Positions 47,301-57,708 of a stretch of 64,000 bases of DNA are shown in pieces (within the stretch, counting starts at the first letter, position 1; each line of letters begins with the position of its first letter). The position numbers and the translations under genes were made by a program. The stretch is from positions 12,790,001-12,854,000 of the forward strand of contig NC_080588.1 in assembly GCF_029962835.1 (NCBI RefSeq), read 5' to 3'. A model generated the notes under the pieces. That model made no database searches and was not told the origin of the DNA. It saw nothing but the letters and a program-made list of their open reading frames with translations. The DNA comes from Magnolia sinica. Taxonomy: Eukaryota > Streptophyta > Magnoliopsida > Magnoliales > Magnoliaceae.

Positions 47301-50300
47301 CTTATACTGTGGTCCACTTGAGCTTTTGGAATACTTCTATTTTAGACTCAACCACTAAAATGATCTCGAAAAACAGATGGACGGCATGGATAACCCAATA
47401 CATTCATAGTAGGCCCAACTGAGTTTACTCGGTACAATAGAAGCGTAATGAGTAACTCAGTATGCAATCCTTCCCTATTTCCTAGGCTACAGCTGTAGCC
47501 AGTGTGTGGTACTGACGCTGACGGTTGCTCCATGTGTTCCGTGTTCGATGATCTGTTGGCCCCACCATTATGTATGTATTTCATCGATGTCGTTCATTCA
47601 TTTTTATAGATCATTTTAAGGCTTGATACAAAATATTAGAGGGATAAAAATCTCAGGTGGACCACACCACAGGAAAACAATAATGATTGGATATCCTCCA
47701 TTAAAAGCCTCCTAAGGCTCCGGATCAGGTCGGATCTGATCGGATTGGGTCCATTCGAATCGGGTTTCAGATCGGATCGGTCCGGATTGACTACGATCTG
47801 ATCCCGATCTGAAAATCATTCGGATCTGAACTACCTAACTCGATCCGCCCCGATCTAGGCCGTCGATTCGGTTAGGATCGGGTCTGATCGGGTCGGACCC
47901 ACCGGATCGAATCTGTTTTGCCCAGCTCTAGTTAGGTCTCGGCCGAACCCTCCTCGTGGGCCTCAAATCCATGAGTTATGCCCCCTCGTGGGCCCCGAAT
48001 CCATGGGTTCCGCCTCACACAGGCCCCAAATCCATGGGTTCTGCGGGCCACCCACCCCGAGTGTGCCCCTGCATCCCATAGGCCCAAAATCCATGGGTTC
48101 TGTGGGCCACCCACCCCGATTGTGCCCCTGCATCCCATAGGCTACCCCACTCAAGCCCGGTGTGAAAATACTCCCGCATTAATCACCCCCGATGAGGAGT
48201 CTCGAACACAAGACCTCCCGCACTGATACCAATTTGATGCAAGACAATTAACCACTTGCTCTAGAAGCTCGAATTGATAGAGCATGGCGAATTAAACCCA
48301 TAGCCCAGACCCCAAATCCATGGGTTAGGTCCTCAGCCAAACCCTCCCCATGGGCCCAAAATCCATGGGTTAGGTCCTCAGCCGAACCCTCCTCATGGGC
48401 CCGAAATCCATGAGTTCTGCCCCCTTGTGGACCCCAAATCAATGGGATCCGCCTCACACAGGCCCCAAATCCATGGGTTCTGCAGGCCACCCACCCTGAG
48501 TGTGCCCCTGCATCCCACGGGCCACCCCACTCATGCCCGGTGTGAAAATGCCCCCGCATTATCCACCCAATGCAAACAGGCAATATATTAAATAACTACA
48601 ATTAGAAGATATTAGAGTGATTAAACAACTCTATAACTAACACAGATTTTACCATTTCCTCTTTCTAGGAGTAAAACATTCTCAACAAGAGTAGACATTG
48701 TTGGGGAAGGCTACATGGCAAGCAAAATAGAGGGGTGTTGTTCATACATGTTGATGCAAAAATCTGGTCCACCCTTTTTAGACCTTCGAGTACCTGCACA
48801 GGAAGAAGACAAAGGAGACCCTGGCTAGAGCAAGAGACCCTCCAATGCTAAAGTCGGGCTAGGAATCTAGGTCTAGTAGTATCAGGGGTTTTGGGTGAGA
48901 GATTTTGCGTACCTTTCACCATTAGATATACTTCTATTTATAGTTAAGGAGAGGTGGTGGCGTAGAGAAGACCTCTCTACTTAGTAGAGACGTATTGTAG
49001 AGGAGGATTTGGATCCCGAATGCGTGGGGGAATCTCCTGAGATCTTTGGCAAAGATCTTGAGATCACGAGCGTGTCGCAGATATCCTCCGAGATCTTTGG
49101 AGAAGATCTCAAGCGGATCTTTCTTAAATAAGATCTGATTATTCAGAATCAGCGGAGATGTGCAGTAGGAGGCCAATGTGGTCTTGGCCAACCTGACCTA
49201 GAGTTAATTTGCCGACCTAATCTGGGAGTGGTCTGCCCACATGACCTGGGAGTAATTTGCTGACCTGACCTGGGGGTAGTCTGCCGACCTGGATTCTCTA
49301 GCGAGCCCTGACCCTTCTCTCAGTGCCGTGTGGATTGTCAACCTGCCGACTTGCCCTTATACTTCGTATTTAGGGCAGTGAGGTCGAGCTCCTTTCCTTA
49401 GTAGAACTCGGATAACATATGTTGTGGGGGGTCGAGCTCAAGAGTTCAATGTGGTCTTGGTTGACCTGCATACTCTAATCAGCTTCAAGCCTCCCCTTAT
49501 CATTGAGGAGATGGCCAACCTTCCTCAAGAATCTGAGGTGGTCTTCGCCTACCTGCCTCAAGAATCCTAGGTGGTCTTGGCCAACTTGGATACTCGGATG
49601 AGCTTTGAGCCTCCCCTTACCGTTGGATAGATGGTCAACCTGCCGACCTGCCTCAAGAGTCTGAGGTGGTCTTGGACGACTTACCGACCTGCTTCAAGAG
49701 TCCGAGGTGGTCTTAGCCGACCTATCGACCTGCCTCAAGAGTCCGAGGTGGTCTTGGCCGACCTGGATATTTGGATGAGCTTCGAGCCTCCCCTTGTTGT
49801 TGGGTAGATGGCCGACCTGCCTTCATATGTAGTAGGTGACCGACTTCTCTTCATTGGCCATTGAGGAGCTTATTGGTCATGACCGGCACTGGCCGACCTC
49901 GTGTCCCGCAGAGAGGTCCGAGCTGACTTCTCTTTATCCAGTCTATTTTTACCCATAACACACATTAATGCCTCTACAATTGAGAAGAACTATGCCACGA
50001 AGGATAAAAAAGGATCCTAACCCTTATTTGGAACCATGGACCACCACTGTAGTATCCCGCTATCCCAATTCATTTGATCAAAGGATCCTAACGCTTTTAT
50101 GGAACCATGGATACCATAGCCATCTGCGATTGAGGAATTATAGGGTCCTAGCCTCACAATTATATCGCTTTCTGGCGTGCATGATTCCATACATGCGCCA
50201 TGGGTGATCCAGAGGCCATTGTTCTTCTTCCCGTAACTGGCTATTTGTAGACCACTGGTTCAAGAGTTGGGATCTTCCAATCCAGGAGATTATGGGGGCA

Positions 50301-53300
50301 TCCACCTTCCACAGTGAGGCCTACTACATAACCCTCCAGACCATTGAACCATAGGCACCATATGCATGCAAGATTGCACCTCCGCAAACTGTGTTTCTAG
50401 AGGCTCAGACCCCTATAATGCCTCTTTGCCATTTACAGAAACACATTGGGAATCAAGGCACATTGGGAATCAAGGCATGGCCATTATCATGTTGTTATGG
50501 CCTCCATGAGAATTTAACTGAATGTTAGAGATCAAGGATTGTATGCTTGAAGAAAGGTTAGAGGCAGTAACCCACTGGTATAGAAGTGACACACAGATAG
50601 TCAGACCCTACCGATTGATTCATCCATCATCAATATATCATCACTTGCATAGAGCATGTGTTTTGTTTGCACACTTTTAGTATAAGCTATTGCAATGACT
50701 TTGGTTCCCGCATGCCGAGACTATACAAAATTGTTAGTGCATCTACAAAGTTGTGACCAATGTTTTAAATATCGTTATCATGTAATGTATCGCACCCTTG
50801 GGATACAGATACATATCAGTTATCACGTGGGATATATCGGTTATATCGCGTAATATATCACTATTGTTGGGAAACATGGGAACATTGGGAAATTGGTTGA
50901 ATTTTTTAATGAAATTTCAGGGATTGTTGAAAAAGACATCAATACACACTTTGAAATCAAAACATCACCATTTTAATAAAAATAAAAATAAAAAAAGGCC
51001 ATAATGGGGGTTTCCTTTATATGGGGTCCTAATATATGTGCTTTCCAACTGAAATGATGCAAGTATGTTCAAAGTCTATTCATATAAATTATAAACGTAA
51101 GAAATGTATGGAAACACAAGCAATACATTCAGAAGCAAAAGAAGAATCATTAGATCAGGTTACATACATGTTTAATTTTGTGTTTGGATACAAAAATTGC
51201 AACCAATTTGCAAGAATTTGAGAAATTTTGATTTTTCTTAATTTTCCGCAACTTGACCCATCTCCCCTAAATCTCGAAATCGAAGTTCATAATCCATGAT
51301 TTTTCATCAACAAGATGAATAACAAAAATGTGTAACCATTTGACACTGGTTTAACGTGATTTACAACAAAAACATGGATCGAAAATCGAAAATGATCACT
51401 GGATCGAATAGGTGGGATATATTGGCACTACCTGTGCGTTTCGTATCGCACAGGTGGGATACAAGATATATCATGGGATATATCGGCTGATATCGTCGAT
51501 ATTTAAAACACTGATTGTAACATTATTGACAGAAAAACGGCTTGCTAGCTGCAGGTGAAGAATGAAGGTATTCGGCAACAGTAATGGTAATGGCCGGCCA
51601 TATGACCGTTACAATATAGGCCGTAACGACCATTACGATATGGGTCATAACGACTGTTACAGCTCTGTGATGGTTAAAAAATTAAAGAAAAATATATCAG
51701 CCCCATATCGGTACAGAATCTTTAGTGAATCTATAGAGCTGTCACATTATTAACAGAGTAATGGCTTAGTGACTTTAGGTAAAGAAACAGGGTATTCGGA
51801 AACGGTAACAGCCAGCTATGTGACAGTTATGATACAGGTTATTATGGCCTTGTAACGATCAAAAAAATTTCTAAGGTATAGAATCTTTAGTGAATCTATA
51901 GAGCTGTCACATTATTAACAGAGTAATGGCTTAGTGACTTTAGGTAAAGAAACAGGGTATTCAGAAACGGTAACAGCCAGCTATATGACAGTTATGATAC
52001 AGGTTATTATGGCCTTGTAACGATCAAAAAAATTTCTAAGGTAAAAAAAACGTATCAGCCCATACCCATCCATTATGGGTGAAAAAATGTATCAGCCCAT
52101 ATCAGTCCATTATGTGCCCATACTAGCCCGTTACAGGCCATTTTTTTCAGATCGGGCCTTTGAGCCCTGTTTCGTGTAACGGGTCCCATCATTGCCATTA
52201 TGTAACAGCCATTATGGCTGTTATGTAACAGTCTTTTAATACCTTGAGAAGAGCCAAAGGTGTCAGGAGATATTGAATAGCTCGAAGATACAAATAGGGG
52301 ACTGGACTTGAGATCTTTTGCACATTAGTGCACAAGGTTCAAATTTTCATAGCCAAAACCCCATTAATTCATTAAAATGAGTGTGCAGATATAAAAGCAT
52401 TTCAAAAAATTGGTGGAATATCACTGCTGCCAGTATTTCTCAGGGGCGACAGAAGCACTATGAAATTGTGAAAATCAGGCAGATCAATAATGTAACCAGG
52501 CTAAGGAATATTATACATAGAAGAGATGACATTTCAAGGAGATCAGCAGAAATAAAAAAATCAGGCAGATCGATAATACATTTTCAAAGGGAAATAAGGG
52601 AGGAAAGATTAGGCTTCACACCTTGGCATCACGCCATCAATCTCCTTTCAGAAGAGAATCCTTTCACAGGAAGAGAAAGCTTCAAGGGAAGCAAAGAGAA
52701 AGCTTCAGGGCATGAATGCATTTTTTCAATGGCCAACCCTAGGGGATGAATGCTTTTTTTAATGAAAACTCTTTGCTTCCCTTGAAGCTTTCACCTCTTG
52801 TAAATGGAATTGATGATGTGATACCAAAGTGTGAAGCCTATTCTTTCCTCTCTTATTTCTCTTTGAAAAGGTATTTCTCTCTTGTTTCTCTCATCTTCTT
52901 CTCAAATCCCTTTTTTCTTCTACTTTTCTTCTCCAAACATAAATTCCTTTCATTCTTTTCTTCTAAACCCAAACCCACTGCGTCAAAACCCTTTTTTCTT
53001 CTACTTTTCTTCTCCAAACATAAATCCCTTTCATTGTTTTCTTCTAAACCCAAACCCACTGCCTCAAACCCATCTTCTCATATCCCTCTCTCCACCAAAA
53101 CCCAACCCATCTCATCTCCATCAAGCCCCACACGTACGGACTGCCTGTCCGTACAAATCAGTCTGTACGGCTATACGGACAAAGCCGTACAACCATACAG
53201 TCAGCCACCTACTCTACTTTTTCTTCTTCCCTCTCTTCAATCCTTCCTATCCCTTAAACCCTAGCCTAAAACCCTAATTCATATTCACCTATAAACCCTA

Positions 53301-56300
53301 GAATTTAATTTTCCCAAGCCATAATCCCCAATTCCCTATGAAACCCTAATCCCATATTTTTTATAAAATCTTAAATTCTCAAATCCCTCCAAAGCCCTAA
53401 TTCTTTTCAAATCCATAACCTTACATGCTCGAAACTCTAACCCTAGATTCTCGTACCTTAACCTTAGAGAGACCAAATCAGCCCCTTTAAATTAGGTCTA
53501 AGCCTATGCTAAAGTGGAAGTTCTACATTCCATTGATTCTTTGAAACTCATGGTTTATATAGCTTAGTTTATTGTGGGATTGTGATTTAGCTTGAAATCT
53601 GAACTTTTTTCGTTTATTTGATTTCTTAAATTTATGGTAAGCTAGTATATTTTATGCTTTGAATTGCTCTTTAATCTATTTATAATTTCTTTGCATCATA
53701 TTTAGTCTAGACCACGCATCCTGCATCAAATTTTGGCATCAAAATAAATCCAACATGAATAATCAACTAAATAAAAGAAATAAATCTAAAACAACCTAAA
53801 GTCTACGATCAATATGATCTAAGATCACAATGATCTAACCGTCCAATCGAAGCGTCCTCAAGATCCAACCGTCTGATCAACATGTCCTCGCAATCTAACG
53901 ATCCAAATTCCTCAATAAGCAACCCACATGCATCTTTTCTAGTGTAGGGTCTTCGAATATGCACGATCATGCATGTGGGGCCTTCAATGTGGCCCACCTG
54001 GGCCCATGTAGTGGTCACCAAGCCAAAGTGAAATTGGAGTTGATCTCCTCCTCTGGTATACCCTGTAAGGTGCCCAGATGTCCTCATCAACTCCACCCGG
54101 TTGAGAAGAATTCGCTTCTGGTGAGAAAAAAAAAGTTGCGATAACGCTCCAAGAGGTCCGGATCAAGTCATTGAAGCTTCATCTCTACGATCCACGCACA
54201 ATTCAACACTGTCATGTTCTTCCACTTGACAAGATATTTTTGAAATCCTCCATGTCTGGTGGAAACCACTTGCTCGTTCAAAATATCATTTATCTCTTCT
54301 ATTCTCATAGATAAAAATGGTAAAGGTGGCAAAGGCTGATAAGAGGGATATGGTAATAACCAAGGGTTATGGGACAAGTCGAGTGTGTCATCATCTGGGT
54401 CCACGTGAAGATTAGGGAAGGGCCCTGGAAAGACATAAGATCTTCCACATTGAAGGTAGAACTAATGCCCATAGTAAGTAGAAGATCTACGGACTTGTAA
54501 TTTCTTTATGGCTCCTTGCGGAAATCGTGTTGGCCTTATCCTTATCATCACTTCATCGCCTACTTGAAATTCTTTGCTCCTACAGTAAGAGTTAGCAAAA
54601 ATCTTACACCTTTCATTGCTCACATTAATCCATTTTCTAATTTCATTATGCAAATCATGGATATGTCACGCAAATGCATCTACGGACTCTGATAGTCTAT
54701 GGGAGATTGACATGGAAATGAGATCCATAGGCTTCCTAGGCTTGTAACCATGCACTACTTCAAAAAGACTCATGCCTATTGTCCAATTGACCGAACTATT
54801 GTAGGCAAATCTACAACTGGTAAGACTAAATCCCAAGTCTAACATGATCATTCACAAGACATCGCAATAGATTTCTTAAGTTTCAATTAACCGCCTCCGT
54901 TTGACCGTCAGTCTGAGGGTGGTATGTTGATAAGAACTGAAGTCTCGTACCCATCATGCGCCAAAGTGTTTTCCAAAAATAACTCATGAATCTCACATCT
55001 CTATCAGACATAATAGTTTTGGGCAATCCATGCAAGCGAACCACATCCCCAAAGAATAGCTTCACAATGTTTGATGCATCGGACATTTTAAAACATGGTA
55101 GAAAATGGACCGTTTTAGAAAAAGGGTCCTCCATCGAGCATGAAATCCAAACTAATGTCCTGCCACGAAGCATGTGGCACTGGCAAAGGCGTATAAAAAC
55201 ATGTGTTCTGCCTTTTCTTCTTTGCTAGTTGACAAGTCCTATACTGCTCAATAATCTTGGCAAAGTCTCGCTTGAGACTGGACCAATAAAACTGATCTTC
55301 CACAATGGCAATAGCCTTGTCTCTACCAAAATGACCAGTTACTCCTCCGGCACGAAGCTCCCAAACTAAAATATCCCAGAGGCCCACCAAATCAATAATC
55401 CTAATTATTGTGCCCAAGTACCACATACAACAGAGATGTTTTGTGCGCACTCCATGGAACTCCAATAAAAGTGCACATCATAGTAGGCATCCCTTGACTA
55501 TATCTAGGAGAGCATTAGTGTCTACATGCGAGGAGAATCAAAGACGCACTCTATAGTACATATTCCAATGTGGCAGATGTGTGCGAGATCTGGATTCTAG
55601 ACCAGTTATTAGGTGTGGTCCACTAAGAACATCCAATGGCCCATAAATCAAGTCGAATGTGTTTTGATTAAACCTAGCATATTAGATTCAATGCTTACCT
55701 TTTTCGTCATAATGTATGACACGTCCGTGCAATAAAAGCAATAAACATAAAGCATGTTGTTAAATTTAGCATGTTAAATAGATTAGAAAACAATCGCTTG
55801 TATAGAAAACTAAAAGCTAATGGAATTGGCCAAACATTTAGTTATAAACTAAACATGAATTTCTTGTTACAACTATGATACCCGTGTTCATATCTGAAAC
55901 CATATCCTAGATTTTTTTTTTAAGGAAGAATCATATTCATATCCCCATTCTTGTATCAATATTGATACTTGGGAGTAATAGGCTTAAATGATTATCATTT
56001 TCTCAAGTACATGACAAGCTTTTTCCTAGATGAGGTGACATGCATTTTCCTAAATGAGGAATTATAGGGTCCTGCACATCAACAACACACACTTGTTGAC
56101 CTACATTGTACATCTGGAGTGCCATTGTTCAGTCATCAATGATCCCTGATTCCCAATCGTTGAACTGATGGGCTCCCCCATGGATGGGGAATGACCCAGA
56201 AATCTCCCACATTGGAGTGTCCAACCAAACCCTTTAATTGGTGGCCTGCAACAGATATTTAAACAAAAAGATGTGGCAAAAATATCAAAGGATTATAACA

Positions 56301-57708
56301 TAGTTATCTTTCATTCTGGTAGATATTTAGGGCACCCCTCATTACAGTGGAGCCTCAGGTCAACTTCCTGGAATACCTCCATGGGTGCCACATGTATGGA
56401 ATCTTGCATGCCAGCAAACTGTGTGGTTACTGATGTCCAAGACCCTACAAATCCTTTTCCTACATATGGAAACCATAAATATCATGGTGCACAGTAGTCA
56501 TTAGTAGTAATCCATGGGAGAAGGAACTCAAATTTGGACCCCACAAGCCACAACACCCATACATGCTGAGTAAGAACACATGAAGGCAAGTTTCCCTAAC
56601 TAAGATACCTGAAACATATCAGGTGCCTTCACAAACTCTATAATAGCCTGAACTGCTTCGTCTTTGGCTTCACTCATGTTATATGCATCCTCACCCGAGA
56701 AAGTTGCCAAGTACTTGGTCAGAAAAGAAAACGTATCCTTTCCTGAACTGCATCACAAAAAAAAAAAAAAAAAACCGAAGAAGAAGAAGAAGAATATATC
56801 AATCAAAAATAACAAAAATTCTAAGATAACGAATCAAAAGGACACATCCTAAACTTGGTTCTACTTGCACAACAACATGTACCTTTTGTTTTCCTTTAAG
56901 ATATTATAGATTGTGAGATAGAGGTCCCTTTGGTCCAATGTCCCAATATTCCATTCTTTTAAGAAACTATCCATCTTTCTGAAAGAAGGTACAATATTTT
57001 CGGTAACTTTTCCACTAACTGCCAGATTAAGAGCCTTCATATAAACAAAGAACCGGCTGTAAGGGTTCTCCAATAGGTTGTACAGATTGAATAATCTGAA
57101 ACAACCAGTATAAAGTGTTAAGACACCATAAACAGAAGTCCAAGAGCAAAAGGATAATATATCAATGGTCATGAGGCTCCTTGGGTAAAAGTGTACTCCC
57201 CAAGGAATTCATGAATTACAACCTTACGCATGCAAACATTGCAAGCATGTGTTAGATCAAAGCTGCTGTGGCCCCACCCCATACATGCCCCAGCCCAAAA
57301 ATTAGGTCATAAGTGGCCCCGCATGTATAGGAGAAATAAGCCGTTAATAAACTATTAAAAGAAACCAACAGTCCACATTCAGCATGCATGAGTGGCCCAC
57401 CAAACAAGCAGACCATCCTGATCGCAGGCCCAGGCATCTACCAACAGGGGCCCGCAGGATGGACAGCTTGTATCTCGCACATGCAAGCCGCGTAAGCAAG
57501 TGTGACCAGCAAGTCCTTTGCAAAGTGCACTCGAGTAAATCTTGCACTTCTCTAGATAAATAGCATTACATCTTCAAGCGCAACGCAGGCTTGTCACTAG
57601 GCTGTTGGATGACTTTTGCAGATATAAGCTTTGCCATCTCTAGTGCTTCATCTGGACTCTCAGTTTTTGTGACAAGATTGCAAATGATGGTGAAGATGCA
57701 TTCCAGAT
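41232..57708 (-). CDS. eIF3m: eIF3 subunit M (eIF3m), eight exons, 5' end missing
   Basis: The product is a PCI-domain subunit of translation initiation factor 3, which binds the 40S ribosome in the cytoplasm. Eight minus-strand exons splice in frame with GT-AG introns: 57570-57708, 56883-57095, 56609-56747, 45729-45879, 45035-45144, 44855-44952, 41733-41802 and 41232-41321. They total 1010 nt, about 335 residues plus stop. All split codons join correctly. Recognisable family text includes [53 protein letters not shown] and [13 protein letters not shown]. Plant eIF3m is about 400-410 residues, so roughly 75 N-terminal residues are absent. No matching exon was found up to 64000. Introns are 474, 135, 10729, 584, 82, 3052 and 411 bp. 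No internal stop or frameshift is seen, so the gene is probably functional. Confidence 0.95.
41733..41802 (-). CDS. eIF3m: eIF3m exon g
   Basis: Acceptor TGATTTGCAG, donor GTAAAT. A 70 nt exon reading (S)[18 protein letters not shown] then LVAWR. It lies 3 kb from the previous exon, across an intron with tandem repeats and a hAT-type MITE. Confidence 0.95.
42716..42965. repeat. Three-copy tandem repeat, period about 80 bp
   Basis: CCATCCCCTATCCATGATGG, then CATCAAATGGTCTGGATCAC, CACGTGCA and GGCGTC, three times (about 42716, 42800, 42879). In the 3 kb intron of eIF3m. The short frames on both strands arise from it. Confidence 0.85.
42966..44269. other. eIF3m intron sequence, no other gene supported
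   Basis: A 95-codon minus frame at 43159-43443 (begins [13 protein letters not shown]) has fairly normal composition, but no motif I recognise and no splice consensus that fits. It is most likely chance or a decayed insertion. Confidence 0.4.
44278..44680 (+). mobile_element. hAT-type MITE, 403 bp
   Basis: Terminal inverted repeats TAGGGATGTCAA and TTGACAGCCCTA (one mismatch). Flanked by CATGGAAC (44270-44277) and CATGTAAC (44681-44688), an 8-base duplication with one change. The interior is rich in GGGTT/GGGTAC text. No coding capacity. Lies in the eIF3m intron between exons f and g. Confidence 0.88.
44855..44952 (-). CDS. eIF3m: eIF3m exon f (PCI winged helix)
   Basis: Acceptor CTTTTCACAG, donor GTAAGC. 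It encodes [20 protein letters not shown] then [12 protein letters not shown] plus two bases of a Ser codon. The preceding intron is only 82 bp. Confidence 0.95.
45035..45144 (-). CDS. eIF3m: eIF3m exon e (PCI)
   Basis: Acceptor GATATGTAG, donor GTAAGC. It completes the split Gly codon and reads [18 protein letters not shown]...[14 protein letters not shown], ending on a codon boundary. Confidence 0.95.
45729..45879 (-). CDS. eIF3m: eIF3m exon d (start of PCI region)
   Basis: Acceptor TGTTTTTGCAG, donor GTGCGA. It encodes [18 protein letters not shown], then [20 protein letters not shown] and [10 protein letters not shown] plus one base of Gly. The donor GTGCGA is weak but the phase and family text leave little doubt. 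Confidence 0.93.
46089..46096. repeat. Target-site duplication GTTAGGTC, left
   Basis: Exact 8-base copy at 47931-47938, directly outside the other end of the hAT-type element. Confidence 0.95.
46560..46860. mobile_element. Fold-back family copy within the hAT-type element
   Basis: ACGTTAGCAAGTTTCATGGG, GTGTTATATCCAAACCATCC, then AAGTGGACCTCACG, TTTAACGGTGA, and the arms returning as GTGTGGTCCAAATGATCTTT, GAACGGTGTAGATAT and ACTGTGGGGCCC. Related to the 9385-9575 duplication. Confidence 0.65.
46945..47470. mobile_element. Fold-back element with 50 bp terminal repeats
   Basis: Left end GGATTGTGTACTATGTAACT, then CAGTACGCTAAGTGTACTGA and GTAAACTC. Reverse complement of the right end GGATTGCATACTGAGTTACT, then CATTACGCTT and GTAAACTC. 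Arms continue inward with CCATCCATTTTAACAG, AAAAATGAGATATATCCAAA and CTCAAGTGAACC. Target duplication not clear. Nested in the hAT-type element. Confidence 0.78.
48749..49959 (-). mobile_element. Solo Tat-like LTR, 1.2 kb
   Basis: Minus-strand text begins TGTTATGGGTAAAAATAGAC, parallel to the start TGTTGTGGGAAAAACCAAAC of the Tat-like LTR at 21639. It ends ...CAGATTTTTGCATCAACA, a usual gypsy LTR terminus. A TATA-like CTATAAATAG (minus strand, about 48933-48943) precedes the U5 part. No primer site or gene follows on either side. TACAT/CACAT flanks are a weak duplication candidate. It lies in the eIF3m 10.7 kb intron. Confidence 0.7.
49440..49830. repeat. Degenerate 40-60 bp repeats inside the solo LTR
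   Basis: GAGTCCGAGGTGGTCTTGGC and CGACCTGCCTCAAGAGTCC recur at least four times, interspersed with GATGAGCTTCGAGCCTCCCC. GC-rich compared with the neighbourhood. Confidence 0.8.
49960..50749. other. eIF3m intron, no gene recognised
   Basis: Contains a short duplication (GGATCCTAAC, TGGAACCATGGA at 50030 and 50084). The block 50280-50420 has distant similarity to 56330-56470 (CTTGCATGC..AGCAAACTGTGT). No exon found. Confidence 0.4.
50758..51513 (+). mobile_element. Terminal-inverted-repeat element, 756 bp
   Basis: Ends CAATGTTTTAAATATCG and CGATATTTAAAACACTG are inverted repeats with one mismatch in 17. Flanks GTTGTGAC and ATTGTAAC match at 6 of 8 positions, fitting an old hAT-type duplication. 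Both arms are rich in TATCG/GATATATCGG text. No transposase. A second, truncated copy is at 62320-62584. Confidence 0.85.
51565..52245 (+). mobile_element. Terminal-inverted-repeat element with internal duplication
   Basis: Left AAGGTATTCGGCAACAGTAA and right ...GTTATGTAACAGTCTTTTAATACCTT are imperfect inverted repeats. The inside is dense in CCGTTAC/GTAACGG and TTATGG phrases. A 165 bp segment is duplicated (51714-51878 and 51879-52043, nearly identical). Target duplication not certain. Non-autonomous. Confidence 0.65.
51714..52043. repeat. 165 bp tandem duplication
   Basis: Two copies starting TA(C/T)AGAATCTTTAGTGAATC and ending AAAATTTCTAAGGTA, with only a few differences, so recent. Confidence 0.93.
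52246..52903. other. eIF3m intron, no gene recognised
   Basis: A 123-codon plus frame at 52381-52749 is rich in Arg/Ser/Ile, without known motif. I see no support for translation. Confidence 0.4.
52904..53066. repeat. 81 bp tandem duplication
   Basis: CCCTTTTTTCTTCTACTTTT, then CTTCTCCAAACATAAAT and TTCTAAACCCAAACCCACTG, twice with period 81. As 81 is a multiple of three, frames of 132 and 173 codons pass through, but they are composition artefacts. The surrounding CCCTAA-rich text (53240-53460) may be a leader of an LTR element. Confidence 0.93.
53067..54160. other. Possible LTR/leader stretch, no gene
   Basis: AAACCCTAA-like phrases, then ATTTTGGCATCAAAATAA near 53731, loosely like a tRNA-Met-type primer site. 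At 53810-53900 there is an AGATCACAATGATCTAACCG and GATCCAACCGTCTGATC repeat. May belong to the chromovirus remnant on its left. Confidence 0.35.
54168..55465 (-). pseudogene. Chromovirus (Ty3/gypsy) integrase with chromodomain, broken
   Basis: From high to low coordinates on the minus strand: integrase N-terminal zinc-region text [18 protein letters not shown] and [10 protein letters not shown] (55115-55465), core segments [26 protein letters not shown] and [15 protein letters not shown] with second Asp and Glu (54883-55173). Then [20 protein letters not shown] (54666-54851), C-terminal [13 protein letters not shown] (54462-54653), and a chromodomain [18 protein letters not shown] (54168-54404). 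Chromodomains steer insertion to marked chromatin. The pieces are in different frames with stops. Gag, RT and LTRs are not recognised nearby. It lies within the 10.7 kb eIF3m intron. Confidence 0.88.
55466..56608. other. eIF3m intron next to exon c, no other gene
   Basis: No further domain seen. Decayed GGCCCAC text around 55600. The last part simply leads to the donor of exon c. Confidence 0.45.
56609..56747 (-). CDS. eIF3m: eIF3m exon c
   Basis: Acceptor GTGATGCAG, donor GTATCT. It encodes [20 protein letters not shown] then ...[12 protein letters not shown], and ends on a codon boundary. The next intron is the 10.7 kb repeat-filled one. Confidence 0.95.
56883..57095 (-). CDS. eIF3m: eIF3m exon b
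   Basis: Acceptor GGTTGTTTCAG, donor GTACAT. 213 nt coding [20 protein letters not shown]... and ...[16 protein letters not shown]...NILKENK, ending in the first two bases of a Ser codon. Highly conserved in plant eIF3m. Confidence 0.95.
57570..57708 (-). CDS. eIF3m: eIF3m exon a (first found)
   Basis: Follows acceptor TTTGCCAG and ends before donor GTAATG. It begins two bases into a codon and reads [20 protein letters not shown]..., ending ..ALRLK plus AT, which joins the next exon to give Ile. Part of the helical N-terminal half of the protein. Confidence 0.93.

Larger units (their letters stand above)
46097..47930 (+). mobile_element. hAT-type non-autonomous element, 1.83 kb
   Basis: Termini TAGAGCTAGGCA and TGCCCAGCTCTA (one mismatch) with a perfect 8-base flanking duplication. 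Both ends are built of GGATCGGATC/CCGATCTGA-rich text (46110-46310 and 47710-47920), as in short hAT MITEs. The middle holds other repeats that appear to have inserted later: fold-back material at 46330-46870 and a fold-back element at 46945-47470. No transposase frame is present. Confidence 0.92.
45985..48567 (-). mobile_element. Dimeric SINE-like repeat, first copy split by a hAT element
   Basis: Two tandem copies: 45990-46096 plus 47931-48237, and 48238-48567. Each starts AATGCAAGACAATTAACCAC, then TTGCTCTAGAAGCTCGAA and GATAGAGCATGG. It continues with several CCAAATCCATGGGTT subrepeats and ends near CGGTGTGAAAAT. On the minus strand the first copy contains GGTATCAGTGCGGGAGGTCT, then TGTTCGAGACTCC, a tRNA B-box-like motif. 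The class assignment is inferred. AATGCAA at both outer ends may be the target duplication. Lies in the 10.7 kb eIF3m intron. Confidence 0.6.

Noticed and set aside
52746..53277. 173- and 132-codon frames rich in Phe/Ser/Pro
   Set aside because: Produced by pyrimidine-rich sequence and an 81 bp duplication. They overlap in different frames and lack any recognisable domain.
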